Positions 26,122-34,256 are shown, numbered from the stretch's first letter. The stretch: 48,995 bases of DNA from Alkalihalophilus marmarensis DSM 21297 (GCF_000474275.2 NZ_ATAE01000011.1:1-48995); one strand, 5' to 3'. Numbers and translations are program-made. Notes: a model not told the origin generated them from the letters alone.

Positions 26122-26213
26122 CGTAGTCCCCCTTTTATATGTGCTTTATGTAGTATATAAAGCAGACGAGCTGACTATGTTTAATGTGACTATGGTCTAT
26201 GTACCGCGCGCAG

Positions 26214-26378
26214 TTAGTTTGCATTCTGTTTATCCAACTCCTCGAGCATCCAAGCAACAAATGCAAATGAAAAAATAATCATTAGGATCATTGTAAAAGT
26301 AACCGTCTCTTCCCTAATGATGAGATATAGTATGTATCCAACTAAAGCCAAAATATGAAGCTTGTACTTCTTAAACAA
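26214..26378 (-). CDS. Small membrane protein, 54 residues, TTG start
   Basis: A TTG at 26376-26378 lies 5 bases after AAGGAGG and opens a 54-codon frame. It has two hydrophobic segments (LHILALVGYILYLII and TMILMIIFSFAFVAW) separated by REETVTF and a charged tail. It begins 12 bases past the stop of the GNAT gene, so it is probably cotranscribed with it. The family is unknown. Confidence 0.6.
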   Translation of the reverse strand: MFKKYKLHILALVGYILYLIIREETVTFTMILMIIFSFAFVAWMLEELDKQNAN

Positions 26379-26389
26379 ATTGGGCCTCC

Positions 26390-26935
26390 TTAAGTATTGT
26401 TGTTTGATACTTTGGTAATCCTCCCCATCAATAACGTATCATAATAGTTGTTATCGGATAGCCATTTATCAAACCTTAGCCTTCCCTCTACCTGAAACCC
26501 ATGACGTTTATACAACTTTATGGCCTGATGGTTTGTCTCAATTACTTGAAGAGCGATCTTTTTAATATTGTTTTCATCAGACCATTCGATCGCTTCTTGT
26601 AGAAGACATTTTCCAATTCCTTGGCCCCAGTGAGCTTTTAGTACACAAATTCCAAAATCGACTTTGTGAGAGGTTCTTTTCAGGCTGTTCCCTGCACACC
26701 TCGCGAAGCCAATCACTTTCCCTTCGGCTTCAGCTACCAAAAACAAATTTGTATCTTGGTTATTATCTTTTTCAATGATCTGTTCGAAGTCAGCTTTACT
26801 TAAGAAGGCTTCTCCTCGTTCTCGATCCATGAATTCAGTTTCACCATCTATTTGCAGCCGTACTTCTGATAATTGGGCGGCATCTTCTTTTGCAGCTTGC
26901 CGGATTATATAGGGGGTTTTGGGTTGTTTAGACAA
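26390..26935 (-). CDS. GNAT family N-acetyltransferase (RimL/PaiA-like)
   Basis: This 181-residue GNAT protein has VDFGICVLKAHWGQGIGKCLL (acetyl-CoA loop WGQGIGK), IALQVIETNHQAIKLYKRHGFQVEGRLR and a C-terminal YYDTLLMGR, the pattern of small-molecule and ribosomal-protein acetyltransferases. The start is a TTG at 26933-26935 behind GGGAGGA. The acceptor is unknown. Confidence 0.87.
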   Translation of the reverse strand: MSKQPKTPYIIRQAAKEDAAQLSEVRLQIDGETEFMDRERGEAFLSKADFEQIIEKDNNQDTNLFLVAEAEGKVIGFARCAGNSLKRTSHKVDFGICVLKAHWGQGIGKCLLQEAIEWSDENNIKKIALQVIETNHQAIKLYKRHGFQVEGRLRFDKWLSDNNYYDTLLMGRITKVSNNNT

Positions 26936-26976
26936 AGAGAATCCTCCCTTATTATTAATGTTTGAAGTGCATCCCT

Positions 26977-27279
26977 TTATGAATTCGAAATCTCTTCACA
27001 ATCATACGTAATCAAAAATGGATACAACGGCATGAGCAGCAGTGTGAAAACGATAGATCCAACCATAGACAAGAAAATAGATTCCAGACTACTAAAAAGT
27101 AAATATCCAAAACCAGATATGCTTAATGAAGTGAGTACACTCATGATGACTCTCGAATAAATAGAGATTTCATTGTTAAAATGACACATCTCACATTTAA
27201 ATTTATTTAAAAACATCGATTTAAAGCGGTCACTAAAGCTGGTTATTGAGTGGCATTTACAGCATTTATAAAGTTTCAT
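26977..27279 (-). CDS. Cys-rich TIGR04104-like membrane protein
   Basis: This 100-residue protein begins MKLYKCCKCHS and has a second pair CEMC at 29-32, about 20 residues further on, like the cxxc_20_cxxc proteins of Bacilli; this looks like a zinc ribbon. Two transmembrane helices follow (about 43-63 and 70-91). A GGGGAG site precedes the ATG. The function of the family is unknown. Confidence 0.65.
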   Translation of the reverse strand: MKLYKCCKCHSITSFSDRFKSMFLNKFKCEMCHFNNEISIYSRVIMSVLTSLSISGFGYLLFSSLESIFLSMVGSIVFTLLLMPLYPFLITYDCEEISNS

Positions 27280-27304
27280 TTATGTTTCTCCCCATCAGGA
27301 TTTA

Positions 27305-27868
27305 TTAAATTGAATATACTGATATCTTTGGCCAGGCCTTCTTCCAATTTTTCTTTGTCACTCTATTTCTATAGATCTCTTTGCGCTTAGGATCTTCTTG
27401 GAAGCATGGCGTCGGTTTTACTTGCAGCGTCACAGCATCATTAATGCCATGAGGCGCTGCAAGAATAAGCTTGCCGTGAGGAGTTAGAGTAACCCCTAGT
27501 GCTGTGGCTGTCTCCGGAAATTTCGACATGGCATCAACACTCGATTTGTAAGGAGGCGTTTGATTTCTTGTATGCATCCTTGCTTGATTTTTAACGGACC
27601 AGGGCAGATCAGGTTTTAATGTATGTAACTTGGCTTCCAATGCACGATCTGTTTTTTCATCAGCATGTTGCTGGTCGAAGTAAATAACATCTATATCTGG
27701 CAAGGGCGTTCTTTTTTCATACTGATGCATCACATCCCAAATTATAGAACGAACAAATCCAGCACATATCCACCAATCTTCAAGTTTCAGCGTACGGACG
27801 GTTTGGAGAGTATCCATCATCCATTCATCTTCTTGTATCATACATAGGATCTCTTCTTCTGATAACAT
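27305..27868 (-). CDS. Nucleotidyltransferase family protein (NTP_transf_6 / COG3575)
   Basis: This 187-residue protein matches the PF06042 family: WWICAGFVRSIIWDVMH, PLPDIDVIYFD with the D-x-D metal site, WSVKNQARMH and ETATALGVTLTPHGKLILAAPHGINDAV. The fold is Pol-beta-like nucleotidyltransferase and the biological substrate is unknown. The start is the ATG at 27866-27868, 5 bases after AAGGAGG. That ribosome site overlaps the end of the Amj gene, so the two are coupled. Confidence 0.87.
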   Translation of the reverse strand: MLSEEEILCMIQEDEWMMDTLQTVRTLKLEDWWICAGFVRSIIWDVMHQYEKRTPLPDIDVIYFDQQHADEKTDRALEAKLHTLKPDLPWSVKNQARMHTRNQTPPYKSSVDAMSKFPETATALGVTLTPHGKLILAAPHGINDAVTLQVKPTPCFQEDPKRKEIYRNRVTKKNWKKAWPKISVYSI

Positions 27869-27878
27869 AACTGCCTCC

Positions 27879-28694
27879 TTACACAATAAACTTTGTAAAC
27901 CAAGCAACATAATAAGCACCAGGAATGAATAGCACCTGAGCAAGCAGCGTGCCTAAAAGGCGAGATGTGATCATCATAATGGAGATGGTTTTAAGAGATA
28001 AGTAACTCCCTTTCTTATTAACCACTTGATCAGCCAGCACTGAAATCTTTGGATCAATGAAAATGACGAGTAAAATCGTAGCCACACCATTGATAAGACC
28101 AGAAGCCATAATAGCGGTTGATGCTCTCTCCGGTGCAAGTAAAGATGCATATAATGCCGACAGCACACCAATCGTATAAACCGAAGTCACGATCATGTTT
28201 ATAAGAAATAATTTTATTGGGAAGTCTCTTAACTTCATTCCGTTAAGATAGGTAAGCCGCGGCAAACGGATATGTCGAATGCCTCTTTTCATCATTCGCC
28301 ATTTGAGGCCTTGTTGAACCAAGGCTGGTACGGAACCATTTAGTCTTGATAAATGAATGATAGAACGTGAGAAGATAGCTATAAAAGTAGGCAGAAGAAG
28401 AATCCCTACGATCGTCCCAACGGTTGAAGCCCCAATAATGACTCTATACTGGCTCTCAACAAGCGTTAGAGCTTGTTCTGGAGGAGCAGTATCAATTAAG
28501 CTTCCGGTAAACGGCTGCTGCATCATATTGGCTAAACGTGAAACGATGACCATCACATTAAATAAGGCGAGGCCAGATGCAATTAACCGAACTCTTGCGC
28601 CAGAAATCCGCACCGAATAAGCTAAGGTTTCGATACAATGAATGATTAAGATAAATAGTGCAATTAATATAACTTTGTCTGTAATGATGTCCAT
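27879..28694 (-). CDS. amj: Amj-family lipid II flippase
   Basis: This 271-residue membrane protein has six predicted helices and matches the DUF2837/Amj family (HCIETLAYSVRISGARVRLIASGLALFNVMVIVSRLANMMQQP). Amj of Bacillus subtilis (YdaH) is the alternative to MurJ that moves the peptidoglycan precursor lipid II across the membrane. The length and the charged cytoplasmic loop (KWRMMKRGIRHIRLPRLTYLNG) fit. Its stop overlaps the ribosome site of the following nucleotidyltransferase gene. An AAAGGAA site precedes the ATG. Confidence 0.88.
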   Translation of the reverse strand: MDIITDKVILIALFILIIHCIETLAYSVRISGARVRLIASGLALFNVMVIVSRLANMMQQPFTGSLIDTAPPEQALTLVESQYRVIIGASTVGTIVGILLLPTFIAIFSRSIIHLSRLNGSVPALVQQGLKWRMMKRGIRHIRLPRLTYLNGMKLRDFPIKLFLINMIVTSVYTIGVLSALYASLLAPERASTAIMASGLINGVATILLVIFIDPKISVLADQVVNKKGSYLSLKTISIMMITSRLLGTLLAQVLFIPGAYYVAWFTKFIV

Positions 28695-28750
28695 AGATGG
28701 TTCCTTTCAAGCTAACAGCTTATTCTTATCCTCATCAAATCCAATAAGTT

Positions 28751-29227
28751 TTACGTATGTTCCAACCAATTTGCATTCCACAAGGTAATCTCCCAAAATT
28801 CACGGTCATCTATTACCAAGTCATAAGGTTTCTTTACATCTGGCCAATGAATGGTTCTCTTTTTCAAAAGCGGCAAGTCTTCTTCACCGTTCAAAGAAGT
28901 GAAGTACTCTACTACTCCACATTGTTGAATCGCTTCTTCGAGGTAGGTATAGAGGATCGATAGACATTTATCTTGCTCAGCTGTTCCCTTTAGTTGATAG
29001 GGTAATGGAATATGGTTAGAAAATGCGGCCACTTGATGTTTATATGTAAAATGCGGGCTATATGAGAATCTTTGTTTTGAGCTGCTGTCATAATTATTCT
29101 CGAAATATAAATGAGTGAAATCCAATTCATTTTTATATACATTCGGCTGGTCTGCTGATATGGGGTTAGAACCATATGAACCGCTGGGCAGTCTCATTGG
29201 TGAAGCAATATAAATATACTGAGTCAT
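28751..29227 (-). CDS. Hypothetical protein
   Basis: This 158-residue soluble protein begins MTQYIYIASPMRLPSGSYGSNP and is rich in Tyr, His and Asn, with no membrane segment. An AAAGGAA site lies before the ATG. I do not recognise a motif beyond a general resemblance to small Bacillus proteins of unknown function. It lies upstream of amj by about 55 bases in the same direction and could share its transcript. Confidence 0.6.
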   Translation of the reverse strand: MTQYIYIASPMRLPSGSYGSNPISADQPNVYKNELDFTHLYFENNYDSSSKQRFSYSPHFTYKHQVAAFSNHIPLPYQLKGTAEQDKCLSILYTYLEEAIQQCGVVEYFTSLNGEEDLPLLKKRTIHWPDVKKPYDLVIDDREFWEITLWNANWLEHT

Positions 29228-29315
29228 CTATGTTTTCCTTTCGTATGGACCTTATTTAGGTGATAAGAAGCCGCTAATACCCTGTTAAGAAATCGTTACT
29301 ATACTAAAAATCATC

Positions 29316-29588
29316 CTAAACATCAGGTAGCATCTTCCAATCAGGGTCTTTCACATCATTTATAGTTGGTGGTCTCACAAACTCAATACAGCCTTTCTCA
29401 CAGGCTCCAAATGAAATATAGTTTTTCTGCGCTTGTCTCAAAGACGGGATATTTGCACCACCCTCTAAATCAGGATCATCAAATTGGACTCCATCATCTT
29501 CCCAAAAGCAGATACTGCATATCTCATAACTTCCAGGAGGTTCTCCATCTAATACTTTATAGCCGCAACAAGGACAAGTGTATTTCAT
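29316..29588 (-). CDS. CPCC family cysteine-rich protein
   Basis: This 90-residue protein has the family signature KYTCPCCGYKVLDGEPPGSYEICSICFWEDD, with CPCC and CSIC pairs for one zinc ion, followed by GGANIPSLRQAQKNYISFGACEK and PPTINDVKDPDW. The family is widespread next to toxin and immunity genes but has no known activity. A TAAGGAG site precedes the ATG. Confidence 0.85.
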   Translation of the reverse strand: MKYTCPCCGYKVLDGEPPGSYEICSICFWEDDGVQFDDPDLEGGANIPSLRQAQKNYISFGACEKGCIEFVRPPTINDVKDPDWKMLPDV

Positions 29589-29728
29589 CTAATATTCGCT
29601 CCTTAACTACCGATCTACTATATTTTAACATTTAATTGTCAATAATTGTCCTTTTTATCAAGTAATATTAGCTTTAATCCAATTGTGGTATAATTCGAAA
29701 AGCTATTTTTAAAGGTGGGGTACATTAG

Positions 29729-29974
29729 GTGTCGCTTATAAAAGTTGAGGGGATTCGTTATATTTTATTTTGTATAGGCTTAATGCTTCTTATCTATCTT
29801 AATTGGTTGACCCCTTCGATCTTTTTTATTTGGTCAGCTTCGTTTGTATTTCTAAATTACTTGCTCAGTAAAAGGGACTATAATATATCAGTAAAAAATG
29901 TATACTTTAATCTCGTTTTTATTGGCGTTGTTTTATTTACCGTTATATTGGCTAACGTATACTTTCTTTCTTAA
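29729..29974 (+). CDS. Small three-helix membrane protein
   Basis: This 81-residue protein starts with GTG, 8 bases after AAAGGTGGGG. It has three hydrophobic segments (about 10-26, 28-45 and 57-79) and no recognised motif. A terminator follows at 30013. Confidence 0.6.
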   Translation: MSLIKVEGIRYILFCIGLMLLIYLNWLTPSIFFIWSASFVFLNYLLSKRDYNISVKNVYFNLVFIGVVLFTVILANVYFLS

Positions 29975-30012
29975 ACACATTATCAGCTTGTCGTGATTAT
30001 AAAGTGAAGTAA

Positions 30013-30046
30013 GGTCCCTTCTTCTAATAGAAAGGACCATTTATTA
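30013..30046 (+). terminator. Terminator of the small plus-strand gene
   Basis: GGTCCCTTCT and AGAAAGGACC pair with one mismatch around CTAAT and are followed by ATTTATTA. It lies between convergent genes. Confidence 0.6.
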
Positions 30047-30087
30047 CTTACCGTAAATGAATAAATTGATAATAACCACTTCCACCG

Positions 30088-31341
30088 CTACACAGAATGG
30101 CGAATCACCTTTTCCTCCTTCCCACCATCGCTCCTAAAGTAAATCTCACTCTTCCGTTTCATAACCGTACGTAAAGTAACGGTACCTAGCATGAAAAATC
30201 CTAAGGACGCAACTAACCCTACAGGGCGTATGGACGTTAACTCTGCTAGAAGGCCTATCGTCAGCGTTAAAATAACAATACAAACAGCTTCTACAATCCC
30301 TAGAATACTACCGAACCTCCCCATCATTTCTACTGGAACATTGTTTTGATAAAAGGTTAAAAAACCGGTATTAGAAAACGTAATCGCAGCCCCTATTAAA
30401 AAGCAGCCAACAGCCGCATAGTAAAAATCAGTCGAGCTATATAAAGCAAAATAGCCAATAGCTGCAGCCGAAGTTCCGAATCCAATTAAAAACTTCACAC
30501 GTAACTGCTTCGCGAAAACTGAATTAATGATGGAGCCTACGATGATTCCTGCGCCAAACACTGCTAAGAAAAATCCATACGCTGCATCCGTCATCAGTAA
30601 GACCCCTTTTGCAAAAGCCGCTTCTAGTGAGTCGATCGCTGTCATAAAAATCGTTACCCCGCAGCCTAACAAGTAGATCTTAGCTACATAGGAAGATGAT
30701 CTACAGAAGGTAACGACTGTTTTCATATCATTTTTAATCATTGAGCATGTGACCTTTGGTGAACTGCCTTGACCTAACAAAGAATCGACATTTGGTAACA
30801 AACGAATGATAAAGGCAGATCCAACTAATGCAGCCGCATTGACATAGATTGCCGTATAAGGTGTACCGACGATAAATAAAACACCTGCCACAGATGGACC
30901 GATGATCGTTCCGCTTGATTGAATAAAGCTTCGAAGCGCATTAAAACGCTGACGGTCAACTTTGGGAATCAGCTTTGTCATATAAACCATGGATGCAGGC
31001 TCAAAAATGGCACTGGCCATATGGATAATGAATGCCATCACATAGACATAGAGTAATGACGGTACAAATGGAATGAGGAAAATTACAATCGCCCTAAATA
31101 CATCGAGATAGATCATTAACGTGCGCGTGTTCATCCGGTCAATATAGCTTCCTGCCCACGCATTTGAGCAAACGGCTGCGATCGGGCCTAGGATATAGAG
31201 GAGCGCCATCGCAAGGGGCGACCCTGTTTCATGTAAGACAATGAGGTTTATCGCAATAAGATACACCCAGCCTCCAATCGTTGAAATGCCTATCCCGCCT
31301 AATAATAATAGTGGATCTTTCCATTTCAGCACCGACACCAT
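30088..31341 (-). CDS. MFS transporter under T-box control
   Basis: This protein of about 417 residues has twelve predicted helices and MFS motifs (AWAGSYIDRMNTRTLMIYLD, SIINSVFAKQLRVKFLIGFG), in the MFS_3-like group. The open frame reaches 31437 but that part is T-box leader. Only starts past the terminator are possible: ATG 31341, GTG 31338 or GTG 31332, all just after GAAGGG; spacing favours 31332 most. A T-box leader directly upstream shows that expression depends on an uncharged tRNA, so the transporter probably carries an amino acid or related compound rather than a drug. Confidence 0.87.
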   Translation of the reverse strand: MVSVLKWKDPLLLLGGIGISTIGGWVYLIAINLIVLHETGSPLAMALLYILGPIAAVCSNAWAGSYIDRMNTRTLMIYLDVFRAIVIFLIPFVPSLLYVYVMAFIIHMASAIFEPASMVYMTKLIPKVDRQRFNALRSFIQSSGTIIGPSVAGVLFIVGTPYTAIYVNAAALVGSAFIIRLLPNVDSLLGQGSSPKVTCSMIKNDMKTVVTFCRSSSYVAKIYLLGCGVTIFMTAIDSLEAAFAKGVLLMTDAAYGFFLAVFGAGIIVGSIINSVFAKQLRVKFLIGFGTSAAAIGYFALYSSTDFYYAAVGCFLIGAAITFSNTGFLTFYQNNVPVEMMGRFGSILGIVEAVCIVILTLTIGLLAELTSIRPVGLVASLGFFMLGTVTLRTVMKRKSEIYFRSDGGKEEKVIRHSV

Positions 31342-31360
31342 TCCCTTCAATAAATGTTGA

Positions 31361-31672
31361 AAAAGAACAAAAAAATCCCACCCCCAAAACCTAATCGTTT
31401 TGGGGGCGAGATTATGTCGCGGTGCCACCCCATTCACTTCTTCATCACTAAAGAAGCCTTATCAAGTACGGCATGGCTAAATTCTGCCTGCGATACCTTA
31501 TCTCTGTAACGGGAGAACCCGATGCCGCATCATTATGGACTACATAAATCCGAAGCACAGCTCAAAGCCTTGGTTCAACTCACACTCTTATCCCTCTTTC
31601 TCAGCTAACAGAGGTCTCTGTCGATAATGTAATGAGCTTACTCTTCTTTTCATCGCTTTTGATATGGAATTA
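31361..31672 (-). ncRNA. T-box leader (tRNA-sensing riboswitch)
   Basis: On the minus strand the canonical T-box GGGTGGCACCGCGAC lies at 31418-31432 within the antiterminator. Upstream is Stem I with GAAGAGTAA, the AG-rich CAGAGACC side, and a specifier region GAGTTGAACCAAGGCTTTGAG. By alignment with the B. subtilis glyQS leader (GAA-N-codon) the specifier falls on CAA (Gln), but CCA (Pro) and ACC (Thr) are one base away and cannot be excluded by eye. The terminator stem (31380-31407) competes with the antiterminator. Start and end are estimates from the promoter and the T-run. Confidence 0.9.
31372..31407 (-). terminator. T-box terminator
   Basis: CCCCCAAAAC and GTTTTGGGGG form a 10-bp stem with the loop GATTAG. 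On the minus strand TGGGATTTTTTTG follows. It overlaps the 3' half of the T-box antiterminator, as the mechanism requires. Confidence 0.9.
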
Positions 31673-31678
31673 GATCTT

Positions 31679-31707
31679 ATCATATGGGATGATCTGACTT
31701 TTGTAAA
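31679..31707 (-). promoter_or_regulatory. SigA-type promoter of the T-box/MFS transcript
   Basis: On the minus strand TTTACA (31702-31707) and TATGAT (31679-31684) are separated by exactly 17 bases, placing transcription start near 31672, at the head of Stem I. Confidence 0.65.
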
Positions 31708-31887
31708 TACTTTATTTTCACTTCAATTATACAACATACTTATATAAAAAGTTACCGAATTGGTATTGAATTAAGTGAATATTCAGTATAGACTTTTCTA
31801 TAGACCCTCTAATTAAGTTCACTCTTTGTACTTTCTCACTCAATCTATGGAATACACAACTAAAAGAATTTTAGGAGAGGATCCAAC

Positions 31888-32706
31888 ATGGAAATATCTA
31901 GAATGGGTAAGGAAGCAAATACTTACATTCAAGAGAACGTTGAAGAATTTAAAGAGATGCTGCTCTCAGAAGCGGTGAATGTATCAAGTAAGATCAGTGA
32001 TATTTTAATGACAGGCAACATTGATTTATTAAAAAATGCTCAACGACTGACTCGTTATGTTTTAGAGCAAAAAGATGAAGAGCTAATCTCTTTTGCTAAT
32101 CAAGAAGGTGAAGCCTGGGCCTCACACTCTTTAACATTGTCATTAAAATTAGAATGGGTACAGGCTATTAGAAGAACGATCTGGAAGTTTGTTAATGATT
32201 TGGATTCGACGAAAAGATATACAGACTCGCGTAATGATTTCTTTGAATTAGAGAAAATGATCAATGACCGGGTAGACCAGTTTCTTAACACCTTTTTCAT
32301 AAAGTATTCATGTTATAAAGATGAGATGTTGAATAAACAAAGACAGATCGTGGAGCATTTATCGGTACCGATTATTCCAGTTCAAGAACATGTATACGTC
32401 TTACCTCTTATAGGAAGCGTTGATGGCTATAGAATTCAAGTGATTGCAGAAAAAGTATTACACGAAATCGCAGAAGCGCGAATTCAAACACTTATTCTAG
32501 ACCTTTCCGGAATAGCAGTAATGGAGAAAAATGTGATCGATCAATTAGATCAGATCTTAGCGGGTGCTTCTATGATGGGATGTAAGGCCGTTCTTACAGG
32601 ATTACGACCAGACCTCGTAAAGAATATGGTGAAAGCAGGAATTCGTTTTGAAAATGATACAGACATTAGAGGGACGCTGCAAGAAACGTTAAAAGAATAT
32701 CTATAA
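31888..32706 (+). CDS. RsbR-paralogue STAS protein (stressosome-like) without phosphoacceptor threonines
   Basis: This 272-residue protein has an all-helical N-terminal sensor-like region (about 1-150) and a C-terminal STAS domain (about 160-272, with EHVYVLPLIGSVDGYRIQV and TLILDLSGIAVMEKNVIDQL). This is the build of RsbRA-type stressosome proteins. In B. subtilis RsbRA, threonines 171 and 205 (IDT and VDT, 34 residues apart) are phosphorylated by RsbT. Here the equivalent positions, also 34 apart, are Gly180 (SVDG) and Lys214 (MEK). It may therefore be a non-switching stressosome subunit. GGAGAGGA precedes the ATG, and it is a single-gene unit ending in a strong terminator. Confidence 0.85.
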   Translation: MEISRMGKEANTYIQENVEEFKEMLLSEAVNVSSKISDILMTGNIDLLKNAQRLTRYVLEQKDEELISFANQEGEAWASHSLTLSLKLEWVQAIRRTIWKFVNDLDSTKRYTDSRNDFFELEKMINDRVDQFLNTFFIKYSCYKDEMLNKQRQIVEHLSVPIIPVQEHVYVLPLIGSVDGYRIQVIAEKVLHEIAEARIQTLILDLSGIAVMEKNVIDQLDQILAGASMMGCKAVLTGLRPDLVKNMVKAGIRFENDTDIRGTLQETLKEYL

Positions 32707-32773
32707 AATGATCACTTACTCAACACACTTACTTGAATCATACATATCACTAAGGCTATTCCCGCTAGACTAA

Positions 32774-32818
32774 ACGCCGGTCCGTTAATAAATGGATCGG
32801 TGTTTTTTATTATGGCTG
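32774..32818 (+). terminator. Terminator of the RsbR-paralogue gene
   Basis: An 11-bp stem with G-U pairs (ACGCCGGTCCG with TGGATCGGTGT) is followed by six T on the plus strand, about 70 bases past the stop. Confidence 0.8.
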
Positions 32819-32929
32819 CATTCGAATTTGTACCCTGCCTCCCTTCTTTAGGGTTGATTTAATGGGCTTTATGCACAGAATAAATTAAGTTATTAAGGGA
32901 AATTACATATAAGGATTCGTTCACTTCAT

Positions 32930-32982
32930 GAGCAACCATTTAGTTGCTCATACTTGACATGCAACTTTTTGGTTGCTTATAC
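32930..32982 (+). promoter_or_regulatory. ArsR promoter with two GCAAC-N6-GTTGC operators
   Basis: A near-consensus promoter TTGACA (32954-32959), a 17-base spacer and TTATAC (32977-32982) ends 7 bases before the ArsR ATG. GCAAC-N6-GTTGC occurs twice: at 32932-32947 (extended to GAGCAAC/GTTGCTC) upstream of the -35 and at 32961-32976 inside the spacer. Two identical dyads around the promoter of a repressor gene are very likely its own operators. The promoter-to-ATG distance implies that the transcript starts at or next to the ATG. Confidence 0.72.
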
Positions 32983-32989
32983 TTAATTC

Positions 32990-33268
32990 ATGAACCGGAA
33001 TAAAGATTTGATTTTCAAAGCACTTAGTGACTCCACCAGACGGCTTATGTTAGATGAGCTATCTGATCGTAATGAATTAACTTTGTATGAGCTTACGACT
33101 CGGCTCATTATGAAACATAACCTTTCTATATCACGGCAAGCGATAGCAAAGCACCTTTCCGTTTTAGAAGAAGCCGGGCTTGTGCAATCTGAGAAAAAAG
33201 GGAAATATCGAGTACTGATCTTCACCAACGAACCACTTAAAAATCTGTTGAAAGGATGGGTCGACTAA
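32990..33268 (+). CDS. ArsR/SmtB-type transcriptional regulator
   Basis: This 92-residue winged-helix protein (IFKALSDSTRRLMLDELSDRNELTLYELTTRL ... ISRQAIAKHLSVLEEAGLVQSEKKGKYRVLIFT) is of the SdpR/ArsR group and lacks metal-binding cysteines. No Shine-Dalgarno sequence precedes the ATG, and the -10 box ends 7 bases upstream, so the mRNA is probably leaderless. It is first in an operon with a VOC protein and, after 16 bases, a HEAT-like protein. It presumably represses its own operon through the paired GCAAC dyads. Confidence 0.87.
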   Translation: MNRNKDLIFKALSDSTRRLMLDELSDRNELTLYELTTRLIMKHNLSISRQAIAKHLSVLEEAGLVQSEKKGKYRVLIFTNEPLKNLLKGWVD

Positions 33269-33310
33269 TTTAGTTATCACAGTTATAGATGAAACTTAGG
33301 AGGAATTGAC

Positions 33311-33694
33311 ATGAGAATTATTGTGAATAGCATTTTTGTAGAAGATCAGAACCAAGCACTAGCTTTTTATACCGACAAATTGGGCTTTATAAAAAAGCAT
33401 GACATACCTACTGGGAAATTTAGGTGGATTACCCTTGCTTCCCCGGAAGATGAAGGCGGATGTGAGCTGCTGCTAGAACCAAATGAGCATCCAGCTGCTA
33501 AAGAGTATCAACAAAAGATCTTTGCCGACGGGATTCCCGCAACGATGTTTGCTGTGACAAATATTCACGAGGAATATAACCGGTTAGTTGAAAAAGGTGT
33601 TGAGTTTACGATGCAGCCGACAGAAATGGGAACGATTACGATGGCTGTCTTCGATGATACATGTGGCAACCTTATCCAAATCGTACAACAGTAA
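33311..33694 (+). CDS. VOC family protein (glyoxalase/bleomycin-resistance fold)
   Basis: This 127-residue protein has two beta-alpha-beta-beta-beta modules: IFVEDQNQALAFYTDKLGFIKKHDIPTGKFRWITLAS with CELLLEP, and MFAVTNIHEEYNRLVEKGVEFTMQPTEMGTITMAVFDDTCGNLIQIVQ. This is typical of single-chain VOC proteins that act as dimers in drug binding or small-molecule metabolism. AGGAGGA precedes the ATG. ArsR-VOC pairs are common in Bacilli. The ligand is unknown. Confidence 0.88.
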   Translation: MRIIVNSIFVEDQNQALAFYTDKLGFIKKHDIPTGKFRWITLASPEDEGGCELLLEPNEHPAAKEYQQKIFADGIPATMFAVTNIHEEYNRLVEKGVEFTMQPTEMGTITMAVFDDTCGNLIQIVQQ

Positions 33695-33710
33695 ACAGGC
33701 AGGTGAAAAA

Positions 33711-34256
33711 ATGGACAATCAAATTAAAATTGCGTTTGAAAAGTCAAGATCAGGCGATAAAGATGAACGATATGAAGCCTACCAAAAGATATTAACGGTT
33801 ACGAACGAAAAAGTGGATTGGGCTTATGAGGTGTGGGATCAATTAGTAGAGGATTTAACTCATAAAGACGGCCATCAACGCTCACGTGCTGCACAGTATT
33901 TAGCGAATCTAGCGATAAGCGATCCTGAGATGAGGATGATGGAAGACTTCGCTAAGCTGTGGCAGGTTACCAAGGATGAAAAATTTGTCACAGCAAGGCA
34001 CAGTCTTCAAGCCATTTGGAAGGTTGGTATTGCTGGTGCTCCTCAAAAGGAACTGGTGATGGAAGCGATGATGGAACGGTTTCAACTGGGTACAGATGAG
34101 AAAAATTACACGTTAATTCGAAATGATATTATTCAAAATATGAGAAATCTCTATGATCATTATCAGGATGAAGAGATCAAGCAAACAGCACTAGAGTTAA
34201 TTGAAACAGTTGAGGATGCTAAGTATAAGAAGAAGTATTTGGCGATAGTTAAGTAG
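33711..34256 (+). CDS. HEAT-repeat-like helical protein
   Basis: This 181-residue protein is all helical, with repeat-like units (RYEAYQKILTVTNEKVDWAYEVWDQL, DGHQRSRAAQYLANLAISDPEMRM, FVTARHSLQAIWKVGIAGAPQKELVMEAM), as in HEAT/armadillo-type proteins. The start is the ATG at 33711 behind AGGTGA; the open frame further upstream overlaps the VOC gene out of frame. It begins 16 bases after the VOC stop, so it is in the ArsR-VOC operon. The role is unknown. Confidence 0.78.
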   Translation: MDNQIKIAFEKSRSGDKDERYEAYQKILTVTNEKVDWAYEVWDQLVEDLTHKDGHQRSRAAQYLANLAISDPEMRMMEDFAKLWQVTKDEKFVTARHSLQAIWKVGIAGAPQKELVMEAMMERFQLGTDEKNYTLIRNDIIQNMRNLYDHYQDEEIKQTALELIETVEDAKYKKKYLAIVK

